Shown piece by piece: positions 33,183 to 45,264 of a stretch of DNA of 64,000 nt. How positions within the stretch are numbered: position 1 is the first letter of the stretch; each line of letters starts with the position of its first letter. The DNA lies in assembly GCA_016081115.2 (NCBI GenBank), contig CM071935.1, forward strand, positions 28,839,730 to 28,903,729. The letters are read 5' to 3'. The position numbers were made by a program, and so were the translations under genes. The stretch comes from Rehmannia glutinosa. Taxonomy: Eukaryota; Streptophyta; Magnoliopsida; Lamiales; Orobanchaceae. The notes beneath the pieces are model-generated. The model saw nothing but the letters and a program-made list of their open reading frames with translations, searched no databases and was not told where the DNA came from.

Positions 33183-34920
33183 AAATGAAGGTCATGGCCC
33201 TGAGACATTCAATGAACCTCTCAAGAACATCTAATCATGAGCTATTCTCAGACCTCAAAGCTTATGAGTTTGAGCTGAGAAGAAAAGAGCGTGAGGAAAC
33301 AGTTGTACCCAAGACAACTGCATTGTTGGCCAGTCAAGGGAAAAGAGTTGAGCCAAAAGAGGCCATAGACCAGGAGGACATTGCCCTGATGATTAAGAGA
33401 TTCAAGAAGTTCTTTAACAAGAACTATAAAAGGAATAAGGGTGAAACCTCCAGAAGACATTCAACACCTTCTAATGCTAGGGAAGACAGGCCATCCAAGA
33501 GAGTTGAGCATCAAAGAGCTATTATTAGAGAGCTGATAATCAAATAACAGACAGAGCTGATCAAAGAGCTGAGAACATGTGTTAGAATTGCAGACAACCA
33601 TGACATTTTGCAGTTGACTGTTCCTATCCACCAGTCAACAAATATAGGAATGAAGAAGAAAGAAAAGTCTTCAGGGAAAGAAGACATGAAAAGAAGAAAG
33701 CCATGTTAGTCGCCGAGGCTGAGCTGACCCAAGTGCAAAGAGCGGGAGACTCGGGACAAAGAGTGAAGCAGACTACTCTAGTGATTCTGAAGAAGAGGCT
33801 ATGATCTGCCTCATGGCCAAAGAACAAGATCAAGAAGATGATGTACACTCTAACTCATCCCATTCTGATTCAAGTGATAGTCACTGTGACACACACTTCA
33901 TCACCCACAGGCCTTTATGATTCATTAGGCAAAATGATGAAAGATTTTAAACACATAAAGTCCTCACACACAACCTTAAATGAGGAAAACAGTCAGCTTA
34001 AAAGCCAAAACTTACAGCTGACAAAAGAGCTGAGCACTCTGAGTCACATAGCTAATGAGAACACTAAGTCAAAATTTGAAAATGCCAAGATCATAGCAGA
34101 GTTAGCTGCTACAGAAAAGAGGGAAAAAGATCTAAAAAAATGTGATTGCCTCATTTACAAAAACATCCAAATCATTGGATGAACTTATTATGAGTAAAAA
34201 AGAATGCGGAGACAAGACATGCATATGATTTAATTCCTCTGTGCATAGTCAGACTCCAAGAGTGATTTGAAAAAGGGATCTTCAAGCAGTGAAGCATTTC
34301 AAAAACCCAAAACACCAAATACTCCACCCACATTCACTCCAAAGCACAATCACAATCATACTGGCCTTGGATATAAAGGAAAAGGAAATAAGTCAGTTGA
34401 GTATGCTGAAAGGACAGCTGAGAAGAAATTCAGCCATGTCCCTCAGCAAACTCCGAACAGAAAATACTCTGTGAAAAGCAAACAGAGCTACCAAAAACCC
34501 CATAAATTTCATGAGAGAAATACATATGATGGGAATTGTAAACACTATCCAAACTATGCTGATTGGAATAATGTGAAACATCAGCAAAAGCCTATGGAAT
34601 ATAATCCAAAATGGCAAAGACCTAAACCTCAGCAAAGGTCATTCCAAAGAAAAAAGAGCTTTTATCAGCACACATATGCACCCAAGCACTACACTCAGAT
34701 AAACCACAACTACCCCAAGAAAGCAATTGCTAAAACACAAACACAGGCATACAAACAAAAGAGATAGTCGTATGATCCTAAAACCCCCAAGCAATTTGCT
34801 AATGTGCATTATGATTATGGCACTGATAGATGGCAACCTCTAAGAGTCAAGACCATTTGGCTATAAGTTGGTTGGAACATCTTATAGCACTAACCCCCTA
34901 GGACCCAGACAAGTATGGGT
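33183..34920 (+). pseudogene. Copia gag of element B, 5'-truncated and frameshifted
   Basis: The fragment starts inside the capsid region (MKVMALRHSMNLSRTS, 33185 onward) and continues to a Lys/Arg-rich stretch ending at a TAA at 33545. A zinc knuckle at about 33570-33620 is recognisable but shifted by one base and has GH changed to a non-matching pair. A coiled-coil-like part (33838-34182, repeated Leu/Lys/Asn with SQLKSQNLQLTKELSTL) follows. A basic, Gln/Lys/Tyr-rich tail (34267-34767) includes the string GLGYKGKGN. The gag-pol joint around 34910-34942 carries two stop codons. In Sireviruses Gag is long and forms the particle; this copy cannot. Confidence 0.8.
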
Positions 34921-34942
34921 ACCTAAAAACTGATTTCCTTGA

Positions 34943-36394
34943 TTGCAGGTTCAAGGAACAGCTGAGTGCCAAGGAACCTGGTACATGGATAGTGGTTTTT
35001 CCAGACATATGACAGGAAACAAGAAAAATTTGTCAAGATTCAAGGAGATTAGAGATGCTAAAGTTATACTTGAAGGAAATGAAGCTCCAGGGGAGATCAA
35101 AGGCACAGGATCCATCAAGAAAAATGGATTGGAAATCACAGATGTTGCTTACGTTGAAGGCCCCAACTTCAACCTGCTAAGTATCAGCCAACTCTGTGAC
35201 AAAGGCTACAACGTAGGATTCAACATGGGATTATGCCAAATCAAAGATGTTGAGTCCAATGAAATAGTGTTGCAAGGTTCAAGGCAAAAGAATATGTATG
35301 TGGTAGATTGGTCTACTGCTACACCAAGCACATATCTGCTAGCAAATAGCATAGCTGAAACAAGTTGGTTGTGGCACAAAAAGCTGAGTCATCTAAACTT
35401 CAAGACACTTAACAAGCTTGCAAGGAGTCATCTTGTAGAAGGATTGCCAGACTCAGTGTACAAGAAAGAAAGTGTATGTGATGCATGCCAGATGGGAAAG
35501 CAAATCAAATCATCATTCAAGGATAAGTCAAGTCCTTCTTCAACAAGGATATTGCATCTGTTGCATATTGGTTTATTTGGTCCAGTTGAGTCAGCTAGCA
35601 TCAGTGGAAAGAAATACACCCTTGTAGTGGTGGATGATTATTCAAGATATACATGGATAATTTTCATGTGTAAAAAGAATGAAACTTTGCAGAAGTTACC
35701 TCAGCTGATGAGAAGAGTTCAAAATGAGAAGAGTCAAACCATTATAAAGATAAGATCTGACAGGGGAACTGAGTTTGTCAATGGGATAATAACTCAGTAT
35801 TGTGTTGAAAATTGTATTGCTCATGAGTTATCAGCTGCAAGGACTCCACAACAGAATGGAGTAGCTGAAAGAAGGAACAAAACTCTCAAGGAAGCTGCAA
35901 TGACAATGTTAGATGAAGCTGGATTGCCTAAGAGATTTTGGGCTGAAGCTATAAACACAACATGTTATACTCATAATAGATGCATGATTAACAGGCAATT
36001 AACCAAGACTCCCTATGAGATTTGGACAGTGAGAAAGCTAAATATCGGATACTTCAAGATATTTGGATATAAATGCTTCATCCATAACAATGGCAAAGAT
36101 AATTTGAAGGCATTTGATGCTAAAGCTGATGAATGTATCTTTTTGGGATACGCAGCTAAGAGTAAAGCATATAGAGTGCTGAACAAGAGGATTATGATTA
36201 CAGAAGAGTCTATCCATGTGGTTTTTGATGAACCCAATGTGAATGGAGAAGACATTGATGAGTTAGCTGATAAGCTGAATCAACCAACTATGCAGAAGAG
36301 TCCTTCTGTTGAAGCTGAAGTGAGAACACTCAACCCTGATGAAGATGAGATAGTTGAATCTCAAAAAGACATTTTGGAAGGTCTGATTGAATGA
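34943..36394 (+). pseudogene. Copia protease-integrase of element B, long open frame
   Basis: There are 483 open codons with no natural start: the frame opens at a TTG after two stop codons. The protease site reads WYMDSGFSRHMTG, with Phe in place of the usual Cys; the catalytic Asp is kept. The pre-integrase zinc motif has LWHKKLSHLN and CDACQMGK. In the integrase core the first catalytic Asp position reads LLHIGLFGPVE, Gly for Asp. The second (VVVDDYSRYTW) and the Glu (QQNGVAERRN) are present. The usual C-terminal TPYEIWTVRKLNIGYFKIFG string follows. The frame ends in an acidic tail. As read, integrase would be inactive. Confidence 0.88.
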
Positions 36395-36540
36395 AGATGA
36401 AAGAGTTGTTCAAGACAACTTAGTCGAGAGACGGTGAATCCAAAGAGACTTACTCCAACCTGATGTGAGATGGCTGAGAGACCATCCACCAGAGTTAGTC
36501 ATTGGAGATGTTAGAGATGGCATGCGAACCAGATCCATAG
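36395..36540 (+). other. Linker between integrase and RT, element B
   Basis: This short stretch keeps the PPEL VIGDVRDGM and TRSIAH wording of the RT N-terminal lead-in, but out of frame with the preceding open frame. The tandem array starts right after GATCCATAG. Confidence 0.5.
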
Positions 36541-37782
36541 CACATCATGAAGATATGTTCATTTGTTTTATTTCTCAGATAGAGCCTAAAGATGTGTCTT
36601 AAGAATTGGATGACACAAATTGGATTCGAGGTTATGCAAGAAGAGTGAATCGGTTTGAAAGGAACAAAGTATGGGAATTAGTTCAAGGCCAACCCACCGA
36701 ATGTCATTGGCACAAAATGGGTTTTTACAAATAAGATGAATGAGGAAGGATCTGTTGTTAGAAACAAAGCAAGATTGGTAGCCAAAGGATATTGCCAAGA
36801 AGAAGGTATAAATTTTGAAGAAACCTTTGCTCTTGTTGCAAGATTCGAAGCAATAAGGATGTTTCTTGCTTATGCTGCACATAAGAACTTCACTGTATAT
36901 CAAATGGATATGAATAGTGCATTTCTAAATGGATTTAGAGGAAGAAGTCTATGTTGAAGAACCTTCAGGTTTTGAGCAGAAAACTATTGGAGATAAGGTC
37001 TACAAGCTCAAGAAAGCATTATATGGATTGAAATAAGTACCAAGAGCATGGTATGATACATTGTCTCAATTTCTAATTGACAATAGATTCACCAAAGGCA
37101 AGGTTGACAGAACACTCTTCAGAATTCAAGATGGAGAGAGTATACTGCTTATTCAAATATATGTGGATGATATCATTTTTGGATCCACAAATAAAGAGCT
37201 GTGTGAAAAGTTCTCAAACCTCATGCAAGGAAAATTCGAGATGAGCATGATGGGAGAGCTGACTTTCTTCCCAAGACCTCAAGTCAAGCAATTGAAGGAT
37301 GGAACCTTCATAAGCCAAACCAAGTATACCAGAGATTTGATGAAGAAATTTGGTATGGAAGAGAAATCTTCTGTGAAGATTCCTATGAACACATCAGTCA
37401 ATATGGACATGGATGCAGATGGCAAAGCTGTTGATCAAACCAGATATAGAGCTCTCATTGGATCATTGCTCTATCTAACAGCCAGCAGGCCAGATATCAC
37501 CTTTGCAGTAGGTGTATGCGCTAGATTTCAATCTGCACCAAAAGAGAGCCACATGACTGTAGCTAAGAAAATCCTAAGGTATTTGAAGGGATGCCAGGAA
37601 GTCGGCTTATGGTATCCAAAGGAATGAGGATTCAAGTTGGTAGGATACTCAGACTCAGATTATGCTGGATGTAGAGTTGACAGGAAGAGTACTTCGGGTA
37701 CTTGTCAAATGCTTGGAAATAGATTGGTTTCTTGGTTCAGCAAGAACAAAACTCAATAGCTACATCCATAGCTGAAGCAGAG
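36541..37782 (+). pseudogene. RT-RNase H unit 1 (1242 bp)
   Basis: This is the original 5' copy, joined to the integrase linker. The LK* stop is at 37034-37036 and YVDD at 37160-37171. After the stop a 188-codon frame (37061-37627) covers the RT palm and connection to RNase H. The text around AATCGG and CCACCGAATG differs from the other units at CAG sites. Confidence 0.9.
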
Positions 37783-39034
37783 CACATCATGAAGATATGT
37801 TCATTTGTTTTATTTCTCAGATAGAGCCTAAAGATGTGTCTTAAGAATTGGATGACACAAATTGGATTCAGGTTATGCAAGAAGAGCTGAATCAGTTTGA
37901 AAGGAACAAAGTATGGGAATTAGTTCGAAGGCCAACCCACCAGAATGTCATTGGCACAAAATGGGTTTTCTGAAATAAGATGAATGAGGAAGGATCTGTT
38001 GTTAGAAACAAAGCAATATTGGTAGCCAAAGGATATTGCCAAGAAGAAGGTATAAATTTTGAAGAAACATTTGCTCTTGTTGCAAGATTCGAAGCAATAA
38101 TGATGTTTTCTTGCTTATGCTGCACATAAGAACTTCACTGTATATCAAATGGATATGAATAGTGCATTTCTAAATGGACTGTTAGAGGAAGAAGTCTATG
38201 TTGAAGAACCTTCAGGTTTTGAGCAGAAAACTATTGGAGATAAGGTCTACAAGCTCAAGAAAGCATTATATGGATTGAAATAAGTACCAAGAGCATGGTA
38301 TGATACATTGTCTCAATTTCTAATTGACAATAGATTCACCAAAGGCAAGGTTGACAGAACACTCTTCAGAATTCAAGATGGAGAGAGTATACTGCTTATT
38401 CAAATATATGTGGATGATATCATTTTTGGATCCACAAATAAAGAGCTGTGTGAAAAGTTCTCAAACCTCATGCAAGGAAAATTCGAGATATGAGCATGAT
38501 GGGAGAGCGACTTTCTTCCCAAGGACCTCAAGTCAAGCAATTGAAGGATGGAACCTTCATAAGCCAAACCAAGTATACCAGAGATTTGATGAAGAAATTT
38601 GGTATGGAAGAGAAATCTTCTGTGAAGATTCCTATGAACACATCAGTCAATATGGACATGGATGCAGATGGCAAAGTCATTGATCAAACCCGGATATAGA
38701 GCTCTCATTGGATCATTGCTCTATCTATCTAAAAGCCAAGTGAGCAGATATCACCTTTGCAGTAGGTGTATGCGCTAGATTTCAATCTGCACCAAAAGAG
38801 AGCCACATGACTGTAGCTAAGAAAATCCTAAGGTATTTGAAGGGATGCCAGGAAGTCGGCTTATGGTATCCAAAGGAATGAGGATTCAAGTTGGTAGGAT
38901 ACTCAGACTCAGATTATGCTGGATGTAGAGTTGACAGGAAGAGTACTTCGGTACATGTCAAATGCTTGAAATAGATTGGTTTCTTGGTTCAGCAAGAACA
39001 AAACTCAATAGCTACATCCATAGCTGAAGCAGAG
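37783..39034 (+). pseudogene. RT-RNase H unit 2 (1252 bp)
   Basis: Stop LK* at 38281-38283. An extra AT in GAGATATGAGCATG near 38487 breaks the palm frame that is open in units 1, 6 and 7. Near 38730-38745 the LTASRPD block is garbled at CAG sites. Confidence 0.9.
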
Positions 39035-40279
39035 CACATCATGAAGATATGTTCATTTGTTTTATTTCTCAGATAGAGCCTAAAGATGTGTCTTAAGAAT
39101 TGGATGACACAAATTGGATTGAGTTATGCAAGAAGAAGCTGAATCGGTTTGAAAGGAACAAAGTATGGGAATTAGTTCGAAGGCCAACCCTTTGAGAATG
39201 TCATTGGCACAAAATGGGTTTTCGAAATAAGATGAATGAGGAAGGATCTGTTGTTAGAAACAAAGCAAGATTGGTAGCCAAAGGATATTGCCAAGAAGAA
39301 GGTATAAATTTTGAAGAAACATTTGCTCTTGTTGCAAGATTCAAGCAATAATGATGTTTCTTGCTTATCGCACATAAGAACTTCTTTGTATATCAAATGG
39401 ATATGAATAGTGCATTTCTAAATGGGTCATTAGAGGAAGAAGTCTATGTTGAAGAACCTTCAGGTTTTGAGCAGAAAACTATTGGAGATAAGGTCTACAA
39501 GCTCAAGAAAGCATTATATGGATTGAAATAAGTACCAAGAGCATGGTATGATACATTGTCTCAATTTCTAATTGACAATAGATTCACCAAAGGCAAGGTT
39601 GATAGAACACGCTTCATAATTCAAGATGGAGAGAGTATACTGCTTATTCAAATATATGTGGATGATATCATTTTTGGATCCACAAATAAAGAGCTATGTG
39701 ACATTTTCTCAAACCTCATGCAAGGAAAATGAGATGAGCATGATGGGAGAGCTGACTTTCTTCCCCCAGGACCTCAAGTCAAGCAATTGAAGGATGGAAC
39801 CTTCATAAGCCAAACCAAGTATACCAGAGATTTGATGAAGAAATTTGGTATGGAAGAGAAATCTTCTGTGAAGATTCCTATGAACACATCAGCCAATATG
39901 GACATGAATGCAGATGGCAAAGCTGTTGATCAAACCGGATATAGAGCTCTCATTGGATCATTGCTCTATCTAAATAGCCAAGCAGGCTAGATATCACCTT
40001 TGCAAAGAGGTGTATGCGTAGATTTCAATCGCACCAAAAGAGAGCCACATGATCGTAGCTAAGAAAATCCTAAGGTATTTGAAGGGATGCCAGGAAGTCG
40101 GCTTATGGTATCCAAATGAATGAGGATTCAAGTTGGTAGGATACTCGGACTCGATTATCTTTGGATGTAGAGTTGACGGGGAAGAGTACTTCGGGTACAT
40201 GTCAAATGCTTGGAAATAGATTGGTTTCTTGGTTCAGCAAAAACAAAACTCAATAGCTACATCCATAGCTGAAGCAGAG
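39035..40279 (+). pseudogene. RT-RNase H unit 3 (1245 bp)
   Basis: Stop LK* at 39529-39531. It has lost bases at GCAAGGAAAATGAGATG (39720) and around 39990-40030. It shares the AAAATGAGATG deletion with units 4 and 5, which suggests these three descend from one another. Confidence 0.88.
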
Positions 40280-41526
40280 CACATCATGAAGATATGTTCA
40301 TTTGTTTTATTTCTCAGATAGAGCCTAAAGATGTGTCTTAAGAATTGGATGACACAAATTGGATTCAGGTTATGCAAGAAGAGCTGAATCAGTTTGAAAG
40401 GAACAAAGTATGGGAATTAGTTCGAAGGCCAACCCACCAGAATGTCATTGGCACAAAATGGGTTTTCTGAAATAAGATGAATGAGGAAGGATCTGTTGTT
40501 AGAAACAAAGCAAGATTGGTAGCCAAAGGATATTGCCAAGAAGAAGGTATAAATTTTGAAGAAACATTTGCTCTTGTTGCAAGATTCGAAGCAATAATGA
40601 TGTTTCTTGCTTATGCTGCACATAAGAACTTCACTGTATATCAAATGGATATGAATAGTGCAATTCTAAATGGACTGTTAGAGGAAGAAGTCTATGTTGA
40701 AGAACCTTCAGGTTTTGAGCAGAAAACTATTGGAGATAAGGTCTACAAGCTCAAGAAAGCATTATATGGATTGAAATAAGTACCAAGAGCATGGTATGAT
40801 ACATTGTCTCAATTTCTAATTGACAATAGATTCACCAAAGGCAAGGTTGATAGAACACGCTTCAGAATTCAAGATGGAGAGAGTATACTGCTTATTCAAA
40901 TATATGTGGATGATATCATTTTTGGATCCACAAATAAAGAGCTATGTGACATGTTCTCAAACCTCATGCAAGGAAAATGAGATGAGCATGATGGGAGAGC
41001 TGACTTTCTTCCCTTCCCAGGACCTCAAGTCAAGCAATTGAAGGATGGAACCTTCATAAGCCAAACCAAGTATACCAGAGATTTGATGAAGAAATTTGGT
41101 ATGGAAGAGAAATCTTCTGTGAAGATTCCTATGAACACATCAGTCAATATGGACATGAATGCAGATGGCAAAGCTGTTGATCAAACCAGATATAGAGCTC
41201 TCATTGGATCATTGCTCTATCTAATAGCCAGCAGGCTAGATATCACCTTTGCAGTAGGTGTATGCGGTAGATTTCAATCTGCACCAAAAGAGAGCCACAT
41301 GACTGTAGCTAAGAAAATCCTAAGGTATTTGAAGGGATGCCAGGAAGTCGGCTTATGGTATCCAAATGAATGAGGATTCAAGCTGGTAGGATACTCAGAC
41401 TCAGATTATGCTGGATGTAGAGTTGTGGGAAGAGTACTTGGTACATGTCAAATGCTTGGAAATAGATTGGTTTCTTGGTTCAAAGAAGAACAAAACTCAA
41501 TACCTACATCCATAGCTGAAGCAGAG
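40280..41526 (+). pseudogene. RT-RNase H unit 4 (1247 bp)
   Basis: Stop LK* at 40777-40779. It reads CTTCCCTTCCCAGG in the palm, an insertion of six bases shared with unit 5. CAG/CTG sites are well preserved, unlike unit 3. Confidence 0.9.
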
Positions 41527-42777
41527 CACATCATGAAGATATGTTCATTTGTTTTATTTCTCAGATAGAGCCTAAAGATGTGTCTTAAGAATTGGATGAC
41601 ACAAATTGGATTCAGGTTATGCAAGAAGAGCTGAATCAGTTTGAAAGGAACAAAGTATGGGAATTAGTTCGAAGGCCAACCCACCAGAATGTCATTGGCA
41701 CAAAATGGGTTTTCTGAAATAAGATGAATGAGGAAGGATCATGTTGTTAGAAACAAAGCAAGATTGGTAGCCAAAGGATATTGCCAAGAAGAAGGTATAA
41801 ATTTTGAAGAAACATTTGCTCTTGTTGCAAGATTCAAGCAATAATGATGTTTCTTGCTTATATGTCGCACATAAGAACTTCACTGTATATCAAATGGATA
41901 TGAATAGTGCATTTCTAAATGGACTGTTAGAGGAAGAAGTCTATGTTGAAGAACCTTCAGGTTTTGAGCAGAAAACTATTGGAGATAAGGTCTACAAGCT
42001 CAAGAAAGCATTATATGGATTGAAATAAGTACCAAGAGCATGGTATGATACATTGTCTCAATTTCTAATTGACAATAGATTCACCAAAGGCAAGGTTGAC
42101 AGAACACTCTTCAGAATTCAAGATGGAGAGAGTATACTGCTTATTCAAATATATGTGGATGATATCATTTTTGGATCCACAAATAAAGAGCTATGTGACA
42201 AGTTCTCAAACCTCATGCAAGGAAAATGAGATGAGCATGATGGGAGAGCTGACTTTCTTCCCTTCCCAGGACCTCAAGTCAAGCAATTGAAGGATGGAAC
42301 CTTCATAAGCCAAACCAAGTATACCAGAGATTTGATGAAGAAATTTGGTATGGAAGAGAAATCTTCTGTGAAGATTCCTATGAACACATCAGTCAATATG
42401 GACATGAATGCAGATGGCAAAGCTGTTGATCAAACCAGATATAGAGCTCTCATTGGATCATTGCTCTATCTAACAGCCAGCAGGCTAGATATCACCTTTG
42501 CAGTAGGTGTATGCGGTAGATTTCAATCTGCACCAAAAGAGAGCCACATGACTGTAGCTAAGAAAATCCTAAGGTATTTGAAGGGATGCCAGGAAGTCGG
42601 CTTATGGTATCCAAATGAATGAGGATTCAAGCTGGTAGGATACTCAGACTCAGATTATGCTGGATGTAGAGTTGACAGGAAGAGTACTTCGGGTACATGT
42701 CAAATGCTTGGAAATAGATTGGTTTCTTGGTTCAGCAAGAACAAAACTCAATAGCTACATCCATAGCTGAAGCAGAG
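41527..42777 (+). pseudogene. RT-RNase H unit 5 (1251 bp)
   Basis: Stop LK* at 42026-42028. It shares CTTCCCTTCCCAGG, CAGGCTAGATATC and CCAAATGAATGAGG with unit 4, so the two are sister copies. Confidence 0.9.
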
Positions 42778-44019
42778 CACATCATGAAGATATGTTCATT
42801 TGTTTTATTTCTCAGATAGAGCCTAAAGATGTGTCTTAAGAATTGGATGACACAAATTGGATTCAGGTTATGCAAGAAGAGTTGAATCAGTTTGAAAGGA
42901 ACAAAGTATGGGAATTAGTTCGAAGGCCAACCCACCAGAATGTCATTGGCACAAAATGGGTTTTCTGAAATAAGATGAATGAGGAAGGATCTGTTGTTAG
43001 AAACAAAGCAAGATTGGCAGTCAAAGGATATTGCCAAGAAGAAGGTATAAATTTTGAAGAAACCCTTGCTCTTGTTGCAAGATTCGAAGCAATAAGGATG
43101 TTTCTTGCTTATGCTGCACATAAGAACTTCACTGTATATCAAATGGATATGAATAGTGCATTTCTAAATGGACTGTTAGAGGAAGAAGTCTATGTTGAAG
43201 AACCTTCAGGTTTTGAGCAGAAAACTATTGGAGATAAGGTCTACAAGCTCAAGAAAGCATTATATGGATTGAAATAAGTACCAAGAGCATGGTATGATAC
43301 ATTGTCTCAATTTCTAATTGACAATAGATTCACCAAAGGCAAGGTTGATGTAACACTCTTAGAATTCAAGATGGAGAGAGTATCGCTTATTCAAATATAT
43401 GTGGATGATATCATTTTTGGATCCACAAATAAAGAGTTGTGTGACAAGTTCTCAAACCTCATGCAAGGAAAATTCGAGATGAGCATGATGGGAGAGCTGA
43501 CTTTCTTCCCAGGACCTCAAGTCAAGCAATTGAAGGATGGAACCTTCATAAGCCAAACCAAGTATACCAGAGATTTGATGAAGAAATTTGGTATGGAAGA
43601 GAAATCTTCTGTGAAGATTCCTATGAACACATCAGTCAATATGGACATGGATGCGGATGGCAAAGTCGTTGATCAAACCGGATATAGAGCTCTCGATTGG
43701 ATCATTATCTAATCTAACGGCCGGAAGAGCTAGATATCACCTTTGCAAAGTAGGTGTATGCGCTAGATTTCAATCGCACCAAAAGAGAGCCACATGATCG
43801 TAGCTAAGAAAATCCTAAGGTATTTGAAGGATGCGAGGAAGTCGGCTTATGGTATCCAAAGGAATGAGGATTCAAGTTGGTAGGATACTCGGACTCAGTT
43901 ATCTTTAGATGTAGAGTTGACGAGGAAGAGTACTTGGGTACATGTCAAATGCTTGGAAATAGATTGGTTTCTTGGTTCAAGAAGAACAAAACTCAATAGC
44001 TACATCCATAGGTGACGAG
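42778..44019 (+). pseudogene. RT-RNase H unit 6 (1242 bp)
   Basis: Stop LK* at 43275-43277. It has AACCCTTGCTC and AAGGATGTTTC like units 1 and 7. Its 3' end (43690-44000) is heavily altered at CAG/CTG sites, for example GGTGACGAGC for GCTGAAGCAGAGC. Confidence 0.9.
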
Positions 44020-45264
44020 CACATCATGAAGATATGTTCATTTGTTTTATTTCTCGAGATAGAGCCTAAAGATGTGTCTTAAGAATTGGATGACACAAAT
44101 TGGATTGAGTTATGCAAGAAAGAGTTGAATCGGTTTGAAAGGAACAAAGTATGGGAATTAGTTCAAGGCCAACCCACCATAATGTCATTGGCACAAAATG
44201 GGTTTTTCGAAATAAGATGAATGAGGAAGGATCATGTTGTTAGAAACAAAGCAAGATTGGTAGCCAAAGGATATTGCCAAGAAGAAGGTATAAATTTTGA
44301 AGAAACCCTTGCTCTTGTTGCAAGATTCGAAGCAATAAGGATGTTTCTTGCTTATGCTGCACATAAGAACTTCACCGTATATCAAATGGATATGAATAGT
44401 GCATTTCTAAATGGGTATTAGAGGAAGAAGTCTATGTTGAAGAACCTTCAGGTTTTGAGCAAGAAAACTATTGGAGATAAGGTCTACAAGCTCAAGAAAG
44501 CATTATATGGATTGAAATAAGTACCAAGAGCATGGTATGATACATTGTCTCAATTTCTAATTGACAATAGATTCACCAAAGGCAAGGTTGTGTAACACTC
44601 TCTTTAGAATTCAAGATGGAGAGAGTATACTGCTTATTCAAATATATGTGGATGATATCATTTTTGGATCCACAAATAAAGAGTTGTGTGACAAGTTCTC
44701 AAACCTCATGCAAGGAAAATTCGAGATGAGCATGATGGGAGAGCTGACTTTCTTCCCAGGACCTCAAGTCAAGCAATTGAAGGATGGAACCTTCATAAGC
44801 CAAACCAAGTATACCAGAGATTTGATGAAGAAATTTGGTATGGAAGAGAAATCTTCTGTGAAGATTCCTATGAACACATCAGTCAATATGGACATGGATG
44901 CAGATGGCAAAGCTGTTGATCAAACCAGATATAGAGCTCTCATTGGATCATTGCTCTATCTAACAGCCAGCAGGCCAGATATCACCTTTGCAGTAGGTGT
45001 ATGCGCTAGATTTCAATCTGCACCAAAAGAGAGCCACATGACTGTAGCTAAGAAAATCCTAAGGTATTTGAAGGGATGCGAGAAAAGTCGGCTTATGGTA
45101 TCCAAAGGAATGAGGATTCAAGCTGGTAGGATACTCAGACTCAGATTATCCTTGGATGTAGAGTTGACAGGAAGAGTACTTGGGTACATGTCAAATGCTT
45201 GGAAATAGATTGGTTTCTTGGTTCAGCAAGAACAAAACTCAATAGCTACATCCACCAAGAAGAG
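44020..45264 (+). pseudogene. RT-RNase H unit 7 (1245 bp), joined to the RNase H end
   Basis: Stop LK* at 44518-44520. A frame of 215 codons (44561-45208) covers palm to RNase H. After 45264 it continues into the unduplicated end of RNase H (GAGTACATAGC), so this unit keeps the original 3' context. Confidence 0.9.

Larger units (their letters stand above)
36541..45264 (+). repeat. Seven-fold tandem array of a 1.25-kb RT-RNase H segment
   Basis: Direct repeats of 1242-1252 bp begin with CACATCATGAAGATATGTTC at 36541, 37783, 39035, 40280, 41527, 42778 and 44020. Each spans from just before RT to the SIAEAE box of RNase H. Six internal junctions read GAAGCAGAGCACATC or a slightly damaged form. 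Every unit has a YVDD box. Every unit also has TAA in LKQ (LK*VPRAW), TGA after WYPKE or WYPNE, and the same small deletion before ATSIAEAE. So one disabled segment was multiplied. Differences between units lie mostly at CAG and CTG. Confidence 0.95.

Noticed and set aside
37061..45208. Several open frames of 60-215 codons as independent genes
   Set aside because: All are the same RT-RNase H fragment repeated, without start context, and each follows the shared stop.
36541..45264. A regular repeat array as a CRISPR-like locus or plant satellite
   Set aside because: The units are long, have no unique spacers, encode RT, and are bounded by pol sequence on both sides.
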